A stretch of 64,000 nt of DNA from DAISWO01 sp036826295 (GCA_036826295.1 DAISWO010000002.1:124001-188000), one strand, 5' to 3'; positions 23,606 to 33,688 are shown, counted from the first letter of the stretch. The notes: a model not told the origin generated them from the sequence alone. Numbers and translations are program-made.

Positions 23606-24240
23606 GCGGGAGGGGGAGTGGTATCGATTTTTCTGACTGACTTTTTTATCTGTTTGCCATTTTCATTCACTTCATAGATTAAAATATCGCCAAAAATCAT
23701 TTCAGTCTTTTCGATACCAGCGTCACTAATATCTTCAATGTACTTGATCAAAGCTCTAATTGAATTACCATGGGCTACAACCAAAACGTTCTTGTGTTTT
23801 TTTAGTTCTGGCAGAATCTTAAAGTCATAAAAGGGTACTACTCGCTCAAAAACGGCTCTTAAAGTCTCTCCATTCGCTACTGGATGGTCCCAACCTCGTC
23901 TAATGCGTTGGAATTCGGAATCACCAACTTCTTGTTGTACTTGCCATTTGTTCTTACCGGTAAAGTCACCATAATCGCGCTCGTTAAGCGCGCTAGACCT
24001 CTCGTAAGGTACGTCATACTGCTTAGATGCGTCTAAGATACCTTCTAACGTTTCTAAGGCTCTAATCTGCTGAGAACAAAATGCTTCATCAAAATGTATG
24101 TCGGTCATTTTTTCGCCCAGCAACTCGGCTTCCTTGAAGCCTTTCTTCGACAGATGGACATCTGTTGAACCAGTCCATACGCCTCGAGCATTCCACTCTG
24201 ACTCACCATGTCGAACAATAATAAGTTTTCCGTTAGCCAT
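23602..24240 (-). CDS. gpmA: 2,3-bisphosphoglycerate-dependent phosphoglycerate mutase
   Basis: 212 residues. IIVRHGESEWN with the phospho-His, SALNERDYGDFTGKNK, and VVAHGNSIRALIKY with the second His are all present. It interconverts 3- and 2-phosphoglycerate in lower glycolysis. Slightly short of the usual ~230-250 residues. It follows the 2-hydroxyacid dehydrogenase gene with an 8-nt overlap, and enolase lies divergently nearby, so the locus supplies the last steps of glycolysis and fermentation. Confidence 0.92.
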   Translation of the reverse strand: MANGKLIIVRHGESEWNARGVWTGSTDVHLSKKGFKEAELLGEKMTDIHFDEAFCSQQIRALETLEGILDASKQYDVPYERSSALNERDYGDFTGKNKWQVQQEVGDSEFQRIRRGWDHPVANGETLRAVFERVVPFYDFKILPELKKHKNVLVVAHGNSIRALIKYIEDISDAGIEKTEMIFGDILIYEVNENGKQIKKSVRKIDTTPPPA

Positions 24241-25243
24241 TGCTAACTATATTAACAGGTTTTCCTGACAAGAACGCCTTAATATTGTCTGCAGTAGTAT
24301 CATTGATTCTGCTTATTGCTTCTACGGTGTTGTAGGCGTTATGACTAGTGATAACCACATTAGGCATCGTTTTTAGTATATTGATCTCGAGTGCGTGTTC
24401 TAGAGAAATATTCGTTGGACGACCGTGGGTTATCAATACTTCTTCCTCTTCTAGATCTAGCAATCTTTCATCTTCTAAAACGTCAAGACCAGCTCCTGCA
24501 AGTTTACCGTTTTTTAGCGCCTTAACTAATTGCATAGTATCAACAAGCTCGCCACGAGCTGTATTTATAAATATTGCTGAGGATTTCATTTGATCAAATT
24601 GAGCCTTACCAATCATATGTTTATTCGAAGTTGTAAGTGGTGTATGCAGAGTAACCACGTCACTTTCACGAAGTAAATCGTTCAACGAACATTTAAGGCA
24701 TCCCATTTTTTCAACTACCGTTTCATTGACATACGGATCATAAATAACAACCTTCATACCAAAAGCTTTACCAACCCTAGCCACGTGTCTGCCGATACGG
24801 CCCGCACCAACAACTCCAAGAGTTTTACCGTGCAAGTCGTTACCGTGAATCAAATCACTATCGATTTTCTCGATCTGAACCTGATTTATGGCGTCGCGAA
24901 GTCTTCGATTTATCATCAATATAAGCGCAAAAGTATATTCAGTAACTGTATATTCGCCATAATTTGGGACGCTTGCGATCGCAATACCTTTTTTTTGAGC
25001 GGTACTTGCATCAATATTATTAAAACCTGTCGAGCGAGCGGCAATTAGCCTGAGACGAGCAAAACGCCCAATGATTTGAGCCGACATTTTGCTTGATACA
25101 AAAACCGAAACAATATCTGCGTCGGTAACAATATTCTCAAGACTCAATGGCCCCTCAATATATAAAACTTGGTTATCTTTTTCGAAAGATGCAAACGCTT
25201 TGCGTTCGTTAACAGTTACGTCATACACCACAATTTTTGCCAT
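24233..25243 (-). CDS. D-2-hydroxyacid dehydrogenase, probably D-lactate dehydrogenase
   Basis: 336 residues. The NAD-binding GVVGAGRIGRHVARV lies in the middle. Catalytic Arg is in INTARGELVD, Glu in LDVLEDE and His in ITSHNAYNT. The full length and the insert before the final helix resemble D-lactate dehydrogenases, which reduce pyruvate to regenerate NAD. It is co-transcribed with gpmA. Other 2-hydroxyacid substrates cannot be excluded. Confidence 0.88.
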   Translation of the reverse strand: MAKIVVYDVTVNERKAFASFEKDNQVLYIEGPLSLENIVTDADIVSVFVSSKMSAQIIGRFARLRLIAARSTGFNNIDASTAQKKGIAIASVPNYGEYTVTEYTFALILMINRRLRDAINQVQIEKIDSDLIHGNDLHGKTLGVVGAGRIGRHVARVGKAFGMKVVIYDPYVNETVVEKMGCLKCSLNDLLRESDVVTLHTPLTTSNKHMIGKAQFDQMKSSAIFINTARGELVDTMQLVKALKNGKLAGAGLDVLEDERLLDLEEEEVLITHGRPTNISLEHALEINILKTMPNVVITSHNAYNTVEAISRINDTTADNIKAFLSGKPVNIVSNG

Positions 25244-25298
25244 AACCAGTATTATGCCACAGTTGTGGTCTCAACTCCACTAAGGCATAATAGTACTT

Positions 25299-26558
25299 AT
25301 GTCTAAACCAAAGATAAATAAAATAAGCGCCAGAATGATATTAGATTCAAGAGGGAATCCCACGATAGAAGCAGTCGTCATGTTAAGTTCGGGACAGAGT
25401 GGGAGAGCTTCTGTACCTTCGGGTGCTTCAACAGGATCCCACGAAGCCATTGAGCTGAGAGACGGAGGGTCAAGGTTCGGGGGTCTTGGAGTAGAAAATG
25501 CTATTAACAATATAGATGCGCTAATCGCACCAAGTCTTATTGGTGAGGACCCGAACGACCAACAGCTAATAGATGAGAAAATGATTAAGCTCGATGGTAC
25601 AAAAAACAAATCTAAACTTGGAGCTAATGCTATACTTGCAGTTTCATTATCGATCGCCAAGGCCGCCGCAAACGAAAAAAAGGTGGAATTGTATCAACAT
25701 ATTGCTGATTTGTCAGGTAATAGCCAAACACTATCAATCCCTACTCCGATGATTAACATCGTAAATGGCGGACGACACGCTGAAGGAGCTTCAGACTTTC
25801 AAGAGTATATGATTGTGCCGAAAGGAATTGCTACGTACCCTGACCAAATAAGAGCGTGTAGTGAGATTTTTCATAAGTTAAAGCAAGAGATTTCAAGCCT
25901 AGGAATACAAACAACTGTTGGTGACGAAGGGGGCTTTGCTCCAATCCTTGACGGCGGGAACAAACAAGTCTTTGATCTAATTGTAGATGCTATTTCTAAA
26001 GGAAATTACGAGCCCGGTAAGGATGTATTTTTAGCATTAGATATTGCATCCAGCGAATTTTATGCGAACGGAAAATACAATTTAAAATCTGAAGACAGAA
26101 TATTAGGGCCTGACGAATTGTCTGAATATTACGATCAACTGATGGAAAAATATCCAATTTTTTCAATCGAAGACCCATTTTCTGAGAATGATTATGAAGC
26201 GTGGGAGAATTTTTCCGCAGCATTCACAAGCAAGATCCAGATCGTAGGCGACGATCTATTAGTTACCAACCCTGAGTTTATTAGTAGCGCGATTTCGGCT
26301 AAACGGGCAAACTCGCTTTTAGTTAAGCCCAACCAGATCGGAACCTTAAGCGAAACAATCAAAGCAGTAAGCCTAGCAAAAAAAGCTGGTTGGACAACAG
26401 TCATGTCGCACCGCTCTGGCGAAACAGAAGACACAAGTATTGCTCATCTAGCCGTTGGCCTCGGCACCGAATACATAAAAGCAGGCTCTATGAGCCGAAG
26501 TGAAAGACTAGCCAAATATAATGAATTACTACGAATAAATGAATATCTGGATCTATAA
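25299..26558 (+). CDS. eno: Enolase
   Basis: 419 residues, full length. Landmarks: ARMILDSRGNPTIEA, PSGASTGSHEA, GDEGGFAP, SIEDPFSENDYEAW, the catalytic Lys in LLVKPNQIGTLSE, and SHRSGETEDTSIA. It dehydrates 2-phosphoglycerate to phosphoenolpyruvate. CATAAT at 25286-25291 lies 7 nt before the ATG. It is divergent from the gpmA/dehydrogenase operon and overlaps the pilin gene at its 3' end. Confidence 0.97.
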   Translation: MSKPKINKISARMILDSRGNPTIEAVVMLSSGQSGRASVPSGASTGSHEAIELRDGGSRFGGLGVENAINNIDALIAPSLIGEDPNDQQLIDEKMIKLDGTKNKSKLGANAILAVSLSIAKAAANEKKVELYQHIADLSGNSQTLSIPTPMINIVNGGRHAEGASDFQEYMIVPKGIATYPDQIRACSEIFHKLKQEISSLGIQTTVGDEGGFAPILDGGNKQVFDLIVDAISKGNYEPGKDVFLALDIASSEFYANGKYNLKSEDRILGPDELSEYYDQLMEKYPIFSIEDPFSENDYEAWENFSAAFTSKIQIVGDDLLVTNPEFISSAISAKRANSLLVKPNQIGTLSETIKAVSLAKKAGWTTVMSHRSGETEDTSIAHLAVGLGTEYIKAGSMSRSERLAKYNELLRINEYLDL

Positions 26559-27210
26559 ACTCGGGTACAACCCAGAACATAAACAAGACAAAAAACCATC
26601 AGGTTTTACTATAGTAGAGCTGTTAATTGTGATAGTTGTAATAGGTATTTTAGCTACGCTGACTTTCGTAGTCTATAGAAATATTACCGGTAAAGCCCAG
26701 GCGGCGGTAACTAGTAATATTGTCCAACAATACTCCAAAGCTTTAGCTGCGTATAAATTACAGAACGACTCTTATCCCGACATAGATAGCCTAGCTGATC
26801 TTCAGTCAAGCGCAGGAGTCTGCCTCGGAACTGGATATGAGAACAAGGGATGTGGGTCAAATTTTGGCGAAGGTCAGGAGAGCGAGGAATTTAATCAGCT
26901 CATGAAGAATTATATTGGGACCGCGCCTGATATACGCCCACATACTACGTCTTACCATTTTAACGAGATCAATATAACATTAAACGGCATAATATTACAG
27001 CATCTGGGGGAGGATAACCAAACCTTAAACGGACAGCCCGTTGATGCCTACGCAATCACCTACGCTCTAGATGAGCCCGATGCCCAGTGTATTGGCGGGG
27101 AAGTATTACAAGTAGGTTCTATACCAGGCACCAACTACTTGACGGGCAACTTTAAGAACACTTTAACTGACGGAAAAAATACTGGCTGTTTCGTGAAACT
27201 TCCGGACTAA
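26539..27210 (+). CDS. Type IV pilin-like protein
   Basis: 223 residues. The prepilin motif GFTIVELLIVIVVIGILA occurs after about 22 residues, with Glu at position +5 of the mature protein. The body has paired cysteines (GVCLGTGYENKGC and DAQC...NTGC). It would be cleaved by prepilin peptidase and assembled into a pilus or pseudopilus. It begins inside the last codons of eno (20-nt overlap), so it is expressed with it or from within it. Confidence 0.88.
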   Translation: MNIWIYKLGYNPEHKQDKKPSGFTIVELLIVIVVIGILATLTFVVYRNITGKAQAAVTSNIVQQYSKALAAYKLQNDSYPDIDSLADLQSSAGVCLGTGYENKGCGSNFGEGQESEEFNQLMKNYIGTAPDIRPHTTSYHFNEINITLNGIILQHLGEDNQTLNGQPVDAYAITYALDEPDAQCIGGEVLQVGSIPGTNYLTGNFKNTLTDGKNTGCFVKLPD

Positions 27211-27229
27211 ATATTGATATAATAGCTCC

Positions 27230-27835
27230 ATGGATAAATTAACAAAATTAACTCTTAAGCAGGTACTGCCTTACATGTTAATCATTTTTGGCGCAATCGG
27301 TCTTATTGCAGCGTTCATATTAACTATGGAAAAAATGACCCTACTGTCTAACCCAAATTATCAACCTAGCTGTAACCTAAATCCAGTACTGAGTTGCGGA
27401 TCGATAATTAGAACTGATGAAGCTTCAGCCTTTGGGTTTCCTAACCCTTTTATCGGTTTAGCCGGATATTCAGTAGTTATAACGATCGGCGTGGGACTCC
27501 TAGCTGGGGCAACCTTTAAAAAATGGTTTTGGAAAGGGCTAAATATAGGAGCGCTACTAGGTTTTATATTTATACATTGGCTATTTTACGAAAGCCTGTA
27601 CGATATTGGGGCTCTGTGCATTTATTGCATGGTGGTCTGGGCTATCACTGCTCCATTGTTTTGGTACACGACTCTATACAACCTGAGGGAAGGAAACTTA
27701 TCAACCCCAAAGAAGTTAAAATCAGCTGTCCAATTCGCCAATAAGCATCATTTAGACATTCTAATAACCTGGTACATGCTAATAATTCTCGCGATAATTA
27801 CAAACTTTTGGTACTACTGGAAAACTCTAATTTAG
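27230..27835 (+). CDS. VKOR-family disulfide-generating membrane protein
   Basis: 201 residues with about five membrane helices. The redox pair CIYC lies in a helix near residue 127, and the loop pair C..C in SCNLNPVLSCGS near residue 43-53; the conserved Ser/FGxPNPF loop is present (AFGFPNPFIGLAGYS). VKOR homologues pass electrons from secreted disulfide-forming proteins to quinones. The -10 TATAAT (27218-27223) is 6 nt before the ATG. Its neighbour, a cysteine-rich pilin, is a plausible client. Confidence 0.88.
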   Translation: MDKLTKLTLKQVLPYMLIIFGAIGLIAAFILTMEKMTLLSNPNYQPSCNLNPVLSCGSIIRTDEASAFGFPNPFIGLAGYSVVITIGVGLLAGATFKKWFWKGLNIGALLGFIFIHWLFYESLYDIGALCIYCMVVWAITAPLFWYTTLYNLREGNLSTPKKLKSAVQFANKHHLDILITWYMLIILAIITNFWYYWKTLI

Positions 27836-28327
27836 CTATTTTTTAGCTGAAACTTTTTTCGAGCCTTTAAAGTATTCTCTAATTTGGAACAAGAAGTATA
27901 AGCTAACTGTTAGTCCAACTACATTCCAAAGTAAATTGAATATCGCGCCAGCAGTAATATCTGAAAAAGCGTAAAGCGCACTGTACGCGAACCAAGCTAA
28001 TTCTGCATAGAAGATCAAATCCCAGCCACCTGCTTGTTTAGCCTTTAATTTTGGAATCGCCATAACTAATACAACTAGATATGCGATTAATGCGAATAGC
28101 GAAATCCAAGCTAAAAATACAAACTGAGTAGCCCCAACAGCTGCTGCAGCTACGGAAAAGATTCCAAGCACAGCCAAAAGAGCCATAGCTCCGATCACAC
28201 CAAACACTAAACCAATTACTGCAAAGATCCACACATACTCTGCTAACCATTTTTTAAAATTCTCAGGTAATTGTACTGGCGCATTTTTTACCAGCATATC
28301 ATTTAGTTTATTTTCTAGGTTTTGCAT
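27836..28327 (-). CDS. Four-helix membrane protein, unknown function
   Basis: 163 residues from ATG 28327, chosen for GGAGG 7-11 nt upstream; an upstream in-frame start lacks one. Four hydrophobic segments (IFAVIGLVFGVIGAMALLAV, AAAVGATQFVFLAWISLFAL, LIFYAELAWFAYSALYAF, IFNLLWNVVGLTVSLYFLF). The tail is basic (FKGSKKVSAKK). No family recognised. It ends one base after the VKOR stop on the other strand. Confidence 0.7.
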   Translation of the reverse strand: MQNLENKLNDMLVKNAPVQLPENFKKWLAEYVWIFAVIGLVFGVIGAMALLAVLGIFSVAAAAVGATQFVFLAWISLFALIAYLVVLVMAIPKLKAKQAGGWDLIFYAELAWFAYSALYAFSDITAGAIFNLLWNVVGLTVSLYFLFQIREYFKGSKKVSAKK

Positions 28328-28427
28328 TTTAGCCTCCGGTATTTTTATTATATAGATATATTTATACTCGTGTAGCAAAGATATTACAACAAGCCCTGAT
28401 GGTTATCGGGGTACAATAGGTCTACGT

Positions 28428-31400
28428 ATGGACGAATATAATAAACAAATTGATTTACTTAACGAGCAACAGCTTGCGGCAGTAAAACATACAGAGGGAC
28501 CAGTACTAGTAATAGCTGGACCGGGCACAGGCAAAACCCAACTCCTTAGTGCCAGAGCGGCATACATCCTGCAGAATACTGACGCAAAACCTCATAATAT
28601 TCTTTGTTTGACTTACACAGAATCTGGCGAATTCGCCATGCGACAAAGACTAGTAAACATCATCGGTCAAAAAGCCTATAACATAACAATTAGCACTTAC
28701 CATGGTTTTGGGAGCGAGTTAATCAACAAATACCCTGAGCACTTCTCTGACTCTAATGATTTGGTCGCTGTCGATGCCCTAGGGATACATTCAATAGTTT
28801 CGCAAATAATCGAAAAACTTCCATACGATAACCCACTTAAAAAAAGTGAATATTATATAAAAGATGTTATCGGTGCAATCGGTGACTTTAAAAAAGCTCT
28901 GTTAAAACCGAATGACGTTAGGGCCATTGCCGAGTCAAATGCAAATTTTATAAAAAAGACCTCTACCTTAACTAGAGATGTTTTGTCTTCTGTAAAACGA
29001 ATTGATAAAAAGTCCTTAACTGCTTTCAATAGTTTATACCAAAAAACAAAAGACACCTTGACCGATAATAAAAAACTGCGGGGGAGCAAATCACTTACAA
29101 AAATGTGGCAAGCGGAGCTTCAAGAGGCTATCGAGAGCGCTCAAGAACTAAACAAAACCACGCCATTAACAGAGTGGAAAAACAATTGGCTCGAACGCGA
29201 CGAACAAGGTCATTTTGTAGTCCAGGGGAAGTATGCAGCAGATAAGCTGATGGCATTAGCTGATATTTATGATTTGTATCTACACCAACTCGAAAAACAA
29301 GGTCTTTTTGACTATGACGATATGATACTAAGAGCTATAGAGGGGTTAAAGACAAACAAAGCTCTTAGATTCTCGCTACAAGAACAGTATCTTTATGTAA
29401 TGCTGGATGAATTTCAGGACACAAATGGGGCTCAACTAGAGTTAATAAAACTACTCACCGATAGCCCCGTATACGAAGGCGCGCCCAACGTTTTAGCCGT
29501 TGGTGATGACGATCAGGCAATCTATAGTTTTCAGGGCGCCGATTACTCGCATATGGCAACATTTAAAAATCTTTATAAAAATACCCGAGTTATTTGCTTG
29601 ACCAAAAACTATCGTTCGCATAAACACATCCTAGAAACCGCCCATAATATTAGTTCGCAAATTGAAACGAGACTACACAAAGAGATGAGTGACGTTAATA
29701 AAATACTTAGCGCGGAAAGTAGCAGTTTGCCGGCGAATGCCGAGATTGAACGACATGAGTTCAAAAGTGATGTTGCGCAATTCGCGTGGGTAACAAAACA
29801 AATACAGCACCTTATTAAATCTGGAATTAACCCTAAAGAAATTGCCATACTCGCGCCCAAACATAAATTTTTAGAGCCTGTATTGCCGTATCTTGCAAAA
29901 GCGAAAATTCCCGTGCGCTACGAAAAAAGAGAAGACATACTTAGTGATCCTAAAGTAACCCAAATTATCAGAATGAGCCAACTCGTCCTAGCCTTGAGAG
30001 TCAACGATATGGGTCAAGCCGATAGCTTATGGCCTGAAGTACTGAGTTACGATTTTTGGCAACACGACACAGAGGATATTTGGGATATGTCGTGGCAAGC
30101 CAGCGATTCACGCACACCGTGGACGGAACTAATCATGAAATCTGATAAATTCAGTCAGGTAGGACTTTTCTTCTTCCGTCTAAGTAACATCTCCTCGATC
30201 GAAACTCTCGAATCAACCCTAGATTACATAACGGGCAACAAAGAAATTGACCTTAGTAATAAAAGCTCGTACGTAAGCCCATATTTTGAATTCAATTTTG
30301 GTACGGAAGCAGAGAAAAACAAACGCCAAGATTTTTGGGATTTGTTGTCGAATTTAACGGTATTAAGACAACATCTCCGAGAACACCGAGGTATAACAAA
30401 ACGACAACTATACCTTAAAGACCTAATTGGTTTTGTAGACGAGCACACATCAGCAGATATAAAGATTCTTAACACTAGCCCGTATCACGAGCAGTCTGAT
30501 TCAGTTCAAATAATGAGCGCCTATAAAGCTAAAGGCTTAGAATTTGAGGCCGTATTTATGCTAGCTTGTATTGATGAGGTATGGGGAAGTAAAGCTAGAT
30601 CTCAATCTTCAAAGATACCACTCCCTAAAAATCTGGCGCACATACGATACAGCGGGGCAACAGACGACGAAAAACTACGATTGATATTCGTAGCTATAAC
30701 CAGAGCAAAACACCGCTTGTACATGACAAGTTACGCTAATAACTATTCCAACAGGCCTACAACAAGAGTTAAGTACTTTAATGAGATTGAAAATGATGGA
30801 GAGATAGTTAGTGAAATATTGCCTATTACTAAGCGACAAGTATCGCGAACAGATGCTCAACATCCTACGATTGAAGACCTGTCTTCCTATTGGGCCGACT
30901 CCCATCTTAAGCTCGCTCAAGATGTTCACTTTAAAAATTTGTTGATACCTAGATTAGAAAAATTCCGCCTTGCGCCAACAAATCTTAACGCATTTACAGA
31001 CATCATATATGGCGGACCTAAGTACTTTTTTACTAATACTCTTTTGAAATTCCCGTCCGCACCAACGCCGGCAGGCGAGTTTGGAAACGTCATCCACGAA
31101 ATAATTGAATGGATGCATGTTCAGTTGACCAACAACGACTGTCTACCTGCCAAATCTGAAATACTCAAAAAATTAGCTATTAATCTATCGCAAAAAAATA
31201 TTAGCGAAAACGACCAGAAATTATTGCTTCGACGCGGACAGAAGTGCGTCGAAGCCTTCGTAGACCAAAAATCTGACCAATTCAGCCAGAGTGATATACA
31301 CGAATTTAACTTTAAAAACGAGGGTGTTCTGGTTGGACCGGCACATTTAACCGGCAAAATTGATAAAATGATTATCGACAAAGAGTCCCGCACAATTACA

Positions 31401-31754
31401 ATTATTGATTTCAAGACCGGTAAATCATTTGACAAATGGAAGTCAGGCGATACAAAGCTCCACAAATACAAACAGCAACTGTATTTCTATAAGCTACTAG
31501 TTGAAGGATCATACACTTTCTCGGATTACAAAGTTACGGATGCGTACTTGCAGTTTGTAGAACCTAACGATGATGGCAAGATAGTTGACTTGCATGTAGA
31601 TTTTGACTCTGATGACCTTAAAAGAATAAGAGATCTGGCGATTGCTGTTTGGAAGCACGTACAAGCTCTAAGCCTACCGGATATCAGTAGCTATAAACAA
31701 GATCTGAGTGGCATACTTCAATTCGAAGACGATCTAATAAAAAACTCCCCCTAA
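28428..31754 (+). CDS. UvrD/AddA-type helicase with C-terminal PD-(D/E)XK nuclease
   Basis: 1108 residues. SF1 helicase motifs: Q-motif LNEQQLAAVKH, Walker A GPGTGKT near residue 33, LDEFQDTNGAQ near 326, DDDQAIYSFQGA, and VAITRAKHRLY. The C-terminus has a nuclease domain: GEFGNVIHEIIEW near 885 and IIDFKTGKS near 991, the D...K active site followed by QxxxY-like KQQLYFYKLL. It should unwind and resect double-strand ends in recombinational repair, perhaps replacing RecBCD/AddAB. TACAAT lies 10 nt upstream of the ATG. Confidence 0.88.
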   Translation: MDEYNKQIDLLNEQQLAAVKHTEGPVLVIAGPGTGKTQLLSARAAYILQNTDAKPHNILCLTYTESGEFAMRQRLVNIIGQKAYNITISTYHGFGSELINKYPEHFSDSNDLVAVDALGIHSIVSQIIEKLPYDNPLKKSEYYIKDVIGAIGDFKKALLKPNDVRAIAESNANFIKKTSTLTRDVLSSVKRIDKKSLTAFNSLYQKTKDTLTDNKKLRGSKSLTKMWQAELQEAIESAQELNKTTPLTEWKNNWLERDEQGHFVVQGKYAADKLMALADIYDLYLHQLEKQGLFDYDDMILRAIEGLKTNKALRFSLQEQYLYVMLDEFQDTNGAQLELIKLLTDSPVYEGAPNVLAVGDDDQAIYSFQGADYSHMATFKNLYKNTRVICLTKNYRSHKHILETAHNISSQIETRLHKEMSDVNKILSAESSSLPANAEIERHEFKSDVAQFAWVTKQIQHLIKSGINPKEIAILAPKHKFLEPVLPYLAKAKIPVRYEKREDILSDPKVTQIIRMSQLVLALRVNDMGQADSLWPEVLSYDFWQHDTEDIWDMSWQASDSRTPWTELIMKSDKFSQVGLFFFRLSNISSIETLESTLDYITGNKEIDLSNKSSYVSPYFEFNFGTEAEKNKRQDFWDLLSNLTVLRQHLREHRGITKRQLYLKDLIGFVDEHTSADIKILNTSPYHEQSDSVQIMSAYKAKGLEFEAVFMLACIDEVWGSKARSQSSKIPLPKNLAHIRYSGATDDEKLRLIFVAITRAKHRLYMTSYANNYSNRPTTRVKYFNEIENDGEIVSEILPITKRQVSRTDAQHPTIEDLSSYWADSHLKLAQDVHFKNLLIPRLEKFRLAPTNLNAFTDIIYGGPKYFFTNTLLKFPSAPTPAGEFGNVIHEIIEWMHVQLTNNDCLPAKSEILKKLAINLSQKNISENDQKLLLRRGQKCVEAFVDQKSDQFSQSDIHEFNFKNEGVLVGPAHLTGKIDKMIIDKESRTITIIDFKTGKSFDKWKSGDTKLHKYKQQLYFYKLLVEGSYTFSDYKVTDAYLQFVEPNDDGKIVDLHVDFDSDDLKRIRDLAIAVWKHVQALSLPDISSYKQDLSGILQFEDDLIKNSP

Positions 31755-31770
31755 AGTGGAGGAGTTTTTC
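31737..31770. terminator. Bidirectional rho-independent terminator
   Basis: AAAAACTCCCCC-TAAAG-TGGAGGAGTTTTT lies across the helicase stop and just before the end of the convergent aquaporin gene. A-tract and T-tract on the two sides let it stop transcription both ways. Confidence 0.9.
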
Positions 31771-31789
31771 GAAGTTTGATTAAAACGTA

Positions 31790-32512
31790 TTATTTCTTTT
31801 TGTTAGTCTTGGCTTTTGTTTTGGTAGTAGTTTTAGTTCTGCTACTAGATACTGACTTCTTCCTTGTTGGTGCAACTAGAGCTTTAATGCTACCTTCAGG
31901 AGCGAACAGAAGCACATACAGGTTGAATCCGATAATAGCACCGATGATTGGTCCTACTACGTATGCTTTATCCCATGATTGCACGCCCAATGCTGCTGCA
32001 GGGTTTAGGATTCCATTAGATGCGACGCCGGCTAGCAAGACACCAAGGAATAACGATCCTCCGATAGTTGCCGCGAGTTTACCGCCTTCATACTTATGAA
32101 ATACTGCTGACGCAATACCAAAAGAAAACACGAATGTACCTAGGATTTCTGCGACTAATACTTTCCAATCAAATTGCGCAGGGGCAATACTCTGCACACC
32201 CTGAGCCACCAAGTATTCATACAGTTTGAAAGTTGCTACCGCACCCATAAATTGAGCAGCAATGTATAGAACTGCATCGAGTGATTTGATCTTTCTAACA
32301 GTCCATAGGCCAATTGTTACCGCTGGGTTAACATGTGCGCCAGAGATTTGACCAATTGTCATTACAAGCACTGCAAGTGTTGCGCCAACCCCAATAGCTA
32401 CAAAGTAAGGAACACCCACTGCTGACCTAGACACCGCTAAAATACTAAATGTTAAAATTGCCGTACCGAAAAACTCGGCTACATACGCTGTAATTTGCTT
32501 CTTTGATAGCAT
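31790..32512 (-). CDS. Aquaporin/glycerol facilitator (MIP family)
   Basis: 240 residues, six membrane helices and two half-helices. The first pore motif is SGAHVNPAVT and the second NGILNPAAALG. The aromatic/Arg filter region after the second motif has Ala-Leu instead of the common Arg (NPARxLG), so selectivity may be unusual. The C-terminal ~30 residues are Ser/Thr/Lys-rich (KTTTKTKAKTNKKK), a cytoplasmic basic tail. GGGAG lies upstream of the ATG. Confidence 0.9.
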   Translation of the reverse strand: MLSKKQITAYVAEFFGTAILTFSILAVSRSAVGVPYFVAIGVGATLAVLVMTIGQISGAHVNPAVTIGLWTVRKIKSLDAVLYIAAQFMGAVATFKLYEYLVAQGVQSIAPAQFDWKVLVAEILGTFVFSFGIASAVFHKYEGGKLAATIGGSLFLGVLLAGVASNGILNPAAALGVQSWDKAYVVGPIIGAIIGFNLYVLLFAPEGSIKALVAPTRKKSVSSSRTKTTTKTKAKTNKKK

Positions 32513-32595
32513 AGAACTTTTCTCCCTCTTTTAATTTACGTTAAAACAATAATAACACTTTGACGTAAGTCTATCAAACAATCTATTACAATGAC

Positions 32596-33600
32596 CTAAG
32601 CAGGCATCCGAAGAACAAACCGTTGAGTACCGTCAGTTAACGCCATGAGTGTAGCGGTCGTACTCATAACACGAGCCATAATAAACCGGTGCCTATCAAT
32701 TTGTTGGTCGGGTCTAGGTAAAATTTTCTCTGCCATCTCAATCGATCGCCAAAGATCATAGCCAAATGCCTGAAGCCCGTCGAATTCTTCCGCAAACCTG
32801 TTTGACGAAAATGTTTCATTAGGGACCATATTTATTACCCAAAGACCTTCTTGATGATCCCCCTTTAAAACAGACACACTATCCTTTGATTTTTTCTCTA
32901 GGATATCGATTATCTTTTCTCTGTCACGAAAATAGTCGTCTTCGTTTCCTCTCAAAACTAATCCAGCTCCCATAACCCGTAAGTAGATGTCTCTGTCAAA
33001 AAATGGTCCGAGGATTTGTTTCACTACACGTTTATGATCGTCAACAAGCCTAGGATCGGTCATTGTTCTCAAAATTGCATCCATGCCATCTATCGCTCCG
33101 CAACCGACTTTATTCTGGTCCGACTCGCTATGTTCGTCACGATGACCGCCAGGTGCAAATCCTATTCTTTCAAAGTTCCCAATCATCGCCTCTGCATCTA
33201 CCAAAAAAGTACCTCTAGTCAAATCATCTTTATCAACACCTAATCGATAGGCTAAAGCAGCGCCAGGTGCTCCACCTGGTACCTGAGGTCCTAGGTGTTT
33301 CTCATCTAATTTCGGGTCATGACGTCCATCTATACACCTTGTTTTTGCATTTGGATTAACCGGAACGTAAAACTCATTTAGCCTTTCGACGGCCTTATCT
33401 AAGGTATCCTCTCCAACAATCCCTTCTTTTCGAAGATTCTTGACAGAGACCAAGCCAGGCCATTTTTCTGATGTTACCTGACCAAGATCAATTAATTGCG
33501 GCTCAACAATTACAGTTTGCTCTAATGCTTTCATTCCGATAATTTCCTCCATGAGCGCCGATGCTCTAATTTGTTCCTGTGTAGGATAATGATCTCCCAT
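32596..33600 (-). CDS. Cadmium-carbonic-anhydrase-like (CDCA-type) protein
   Basis: 334 residues. Three potential metal ligands in the CDCA order are visible: Cys89 in RCIDGRHD, His153 in APGGHRDEH and Cys167 in VGCGAID, with QVPGGAPG between. This Cys-His-Cys set binds Cd or Zn in diatom CDCA carbonic anhydrase repeats. Here there is a single repeat, extended at both ends, and no signal peptide. Carbonic anhydrase activity is inference. Upstream lie two CRP-like palindromes, so it may be under a Crp/Fnr-type activator. Confidence 0.65.
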   Translation of the reverse strand: MGDHYPTQEQIRASALMEEIIGMKALEQTVIVEPQLIDLGQVTSEKWPGLVSVKNLRKEGIVGEDTLDKAVERLNEFYVPVNPNAKTRCIDGRHDPKLDEKHLGPQVPGGAPGAALAYRLGVDKDDLTRGTFLVDAEAMIGNFERIGFAPGGHRDEHSESDQNKVGCGAIDGMDAILRTMTDPRLVDDHKRVVKQILGPFFDRDIYLRVMGAGLVLRGNEDDYFRDREKIIDILEKKSKDSVSVLKGDHQEGLWVINMVPNETFSSNRFAEEFDGLQAFGYDLWRSIEMAEKILPRPDQQIDRHRFIMARVMSTTATLMALTDGTQRFVLRMPA

Positions 33601-33649
33601 ATTATTACTTTAGTTACCTCTTTGTTCATTCGATATTTATAAAACAACC

Positions 33650-33688
33650 TGTGAAATATAACACAAATATTATGTGATATCAATCACA
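33650..33688 (-). promoter_or_regulatory. Tandem CRP-like operator upstream of the CDCA-like gene
   Basis: TGTGA-TATCAA-TCACA at 33673-33688 is a perfect CRP-type palindrome. TGTGA-AATATA-ACACA at 33650-33665 is a second copy with one mismatch, 23 bp away centre to centre. They lie between the end of atpC and the start of the CDCA-like gene. A third, perfect site occurs at 43187-43202. Confidence 0.65.
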
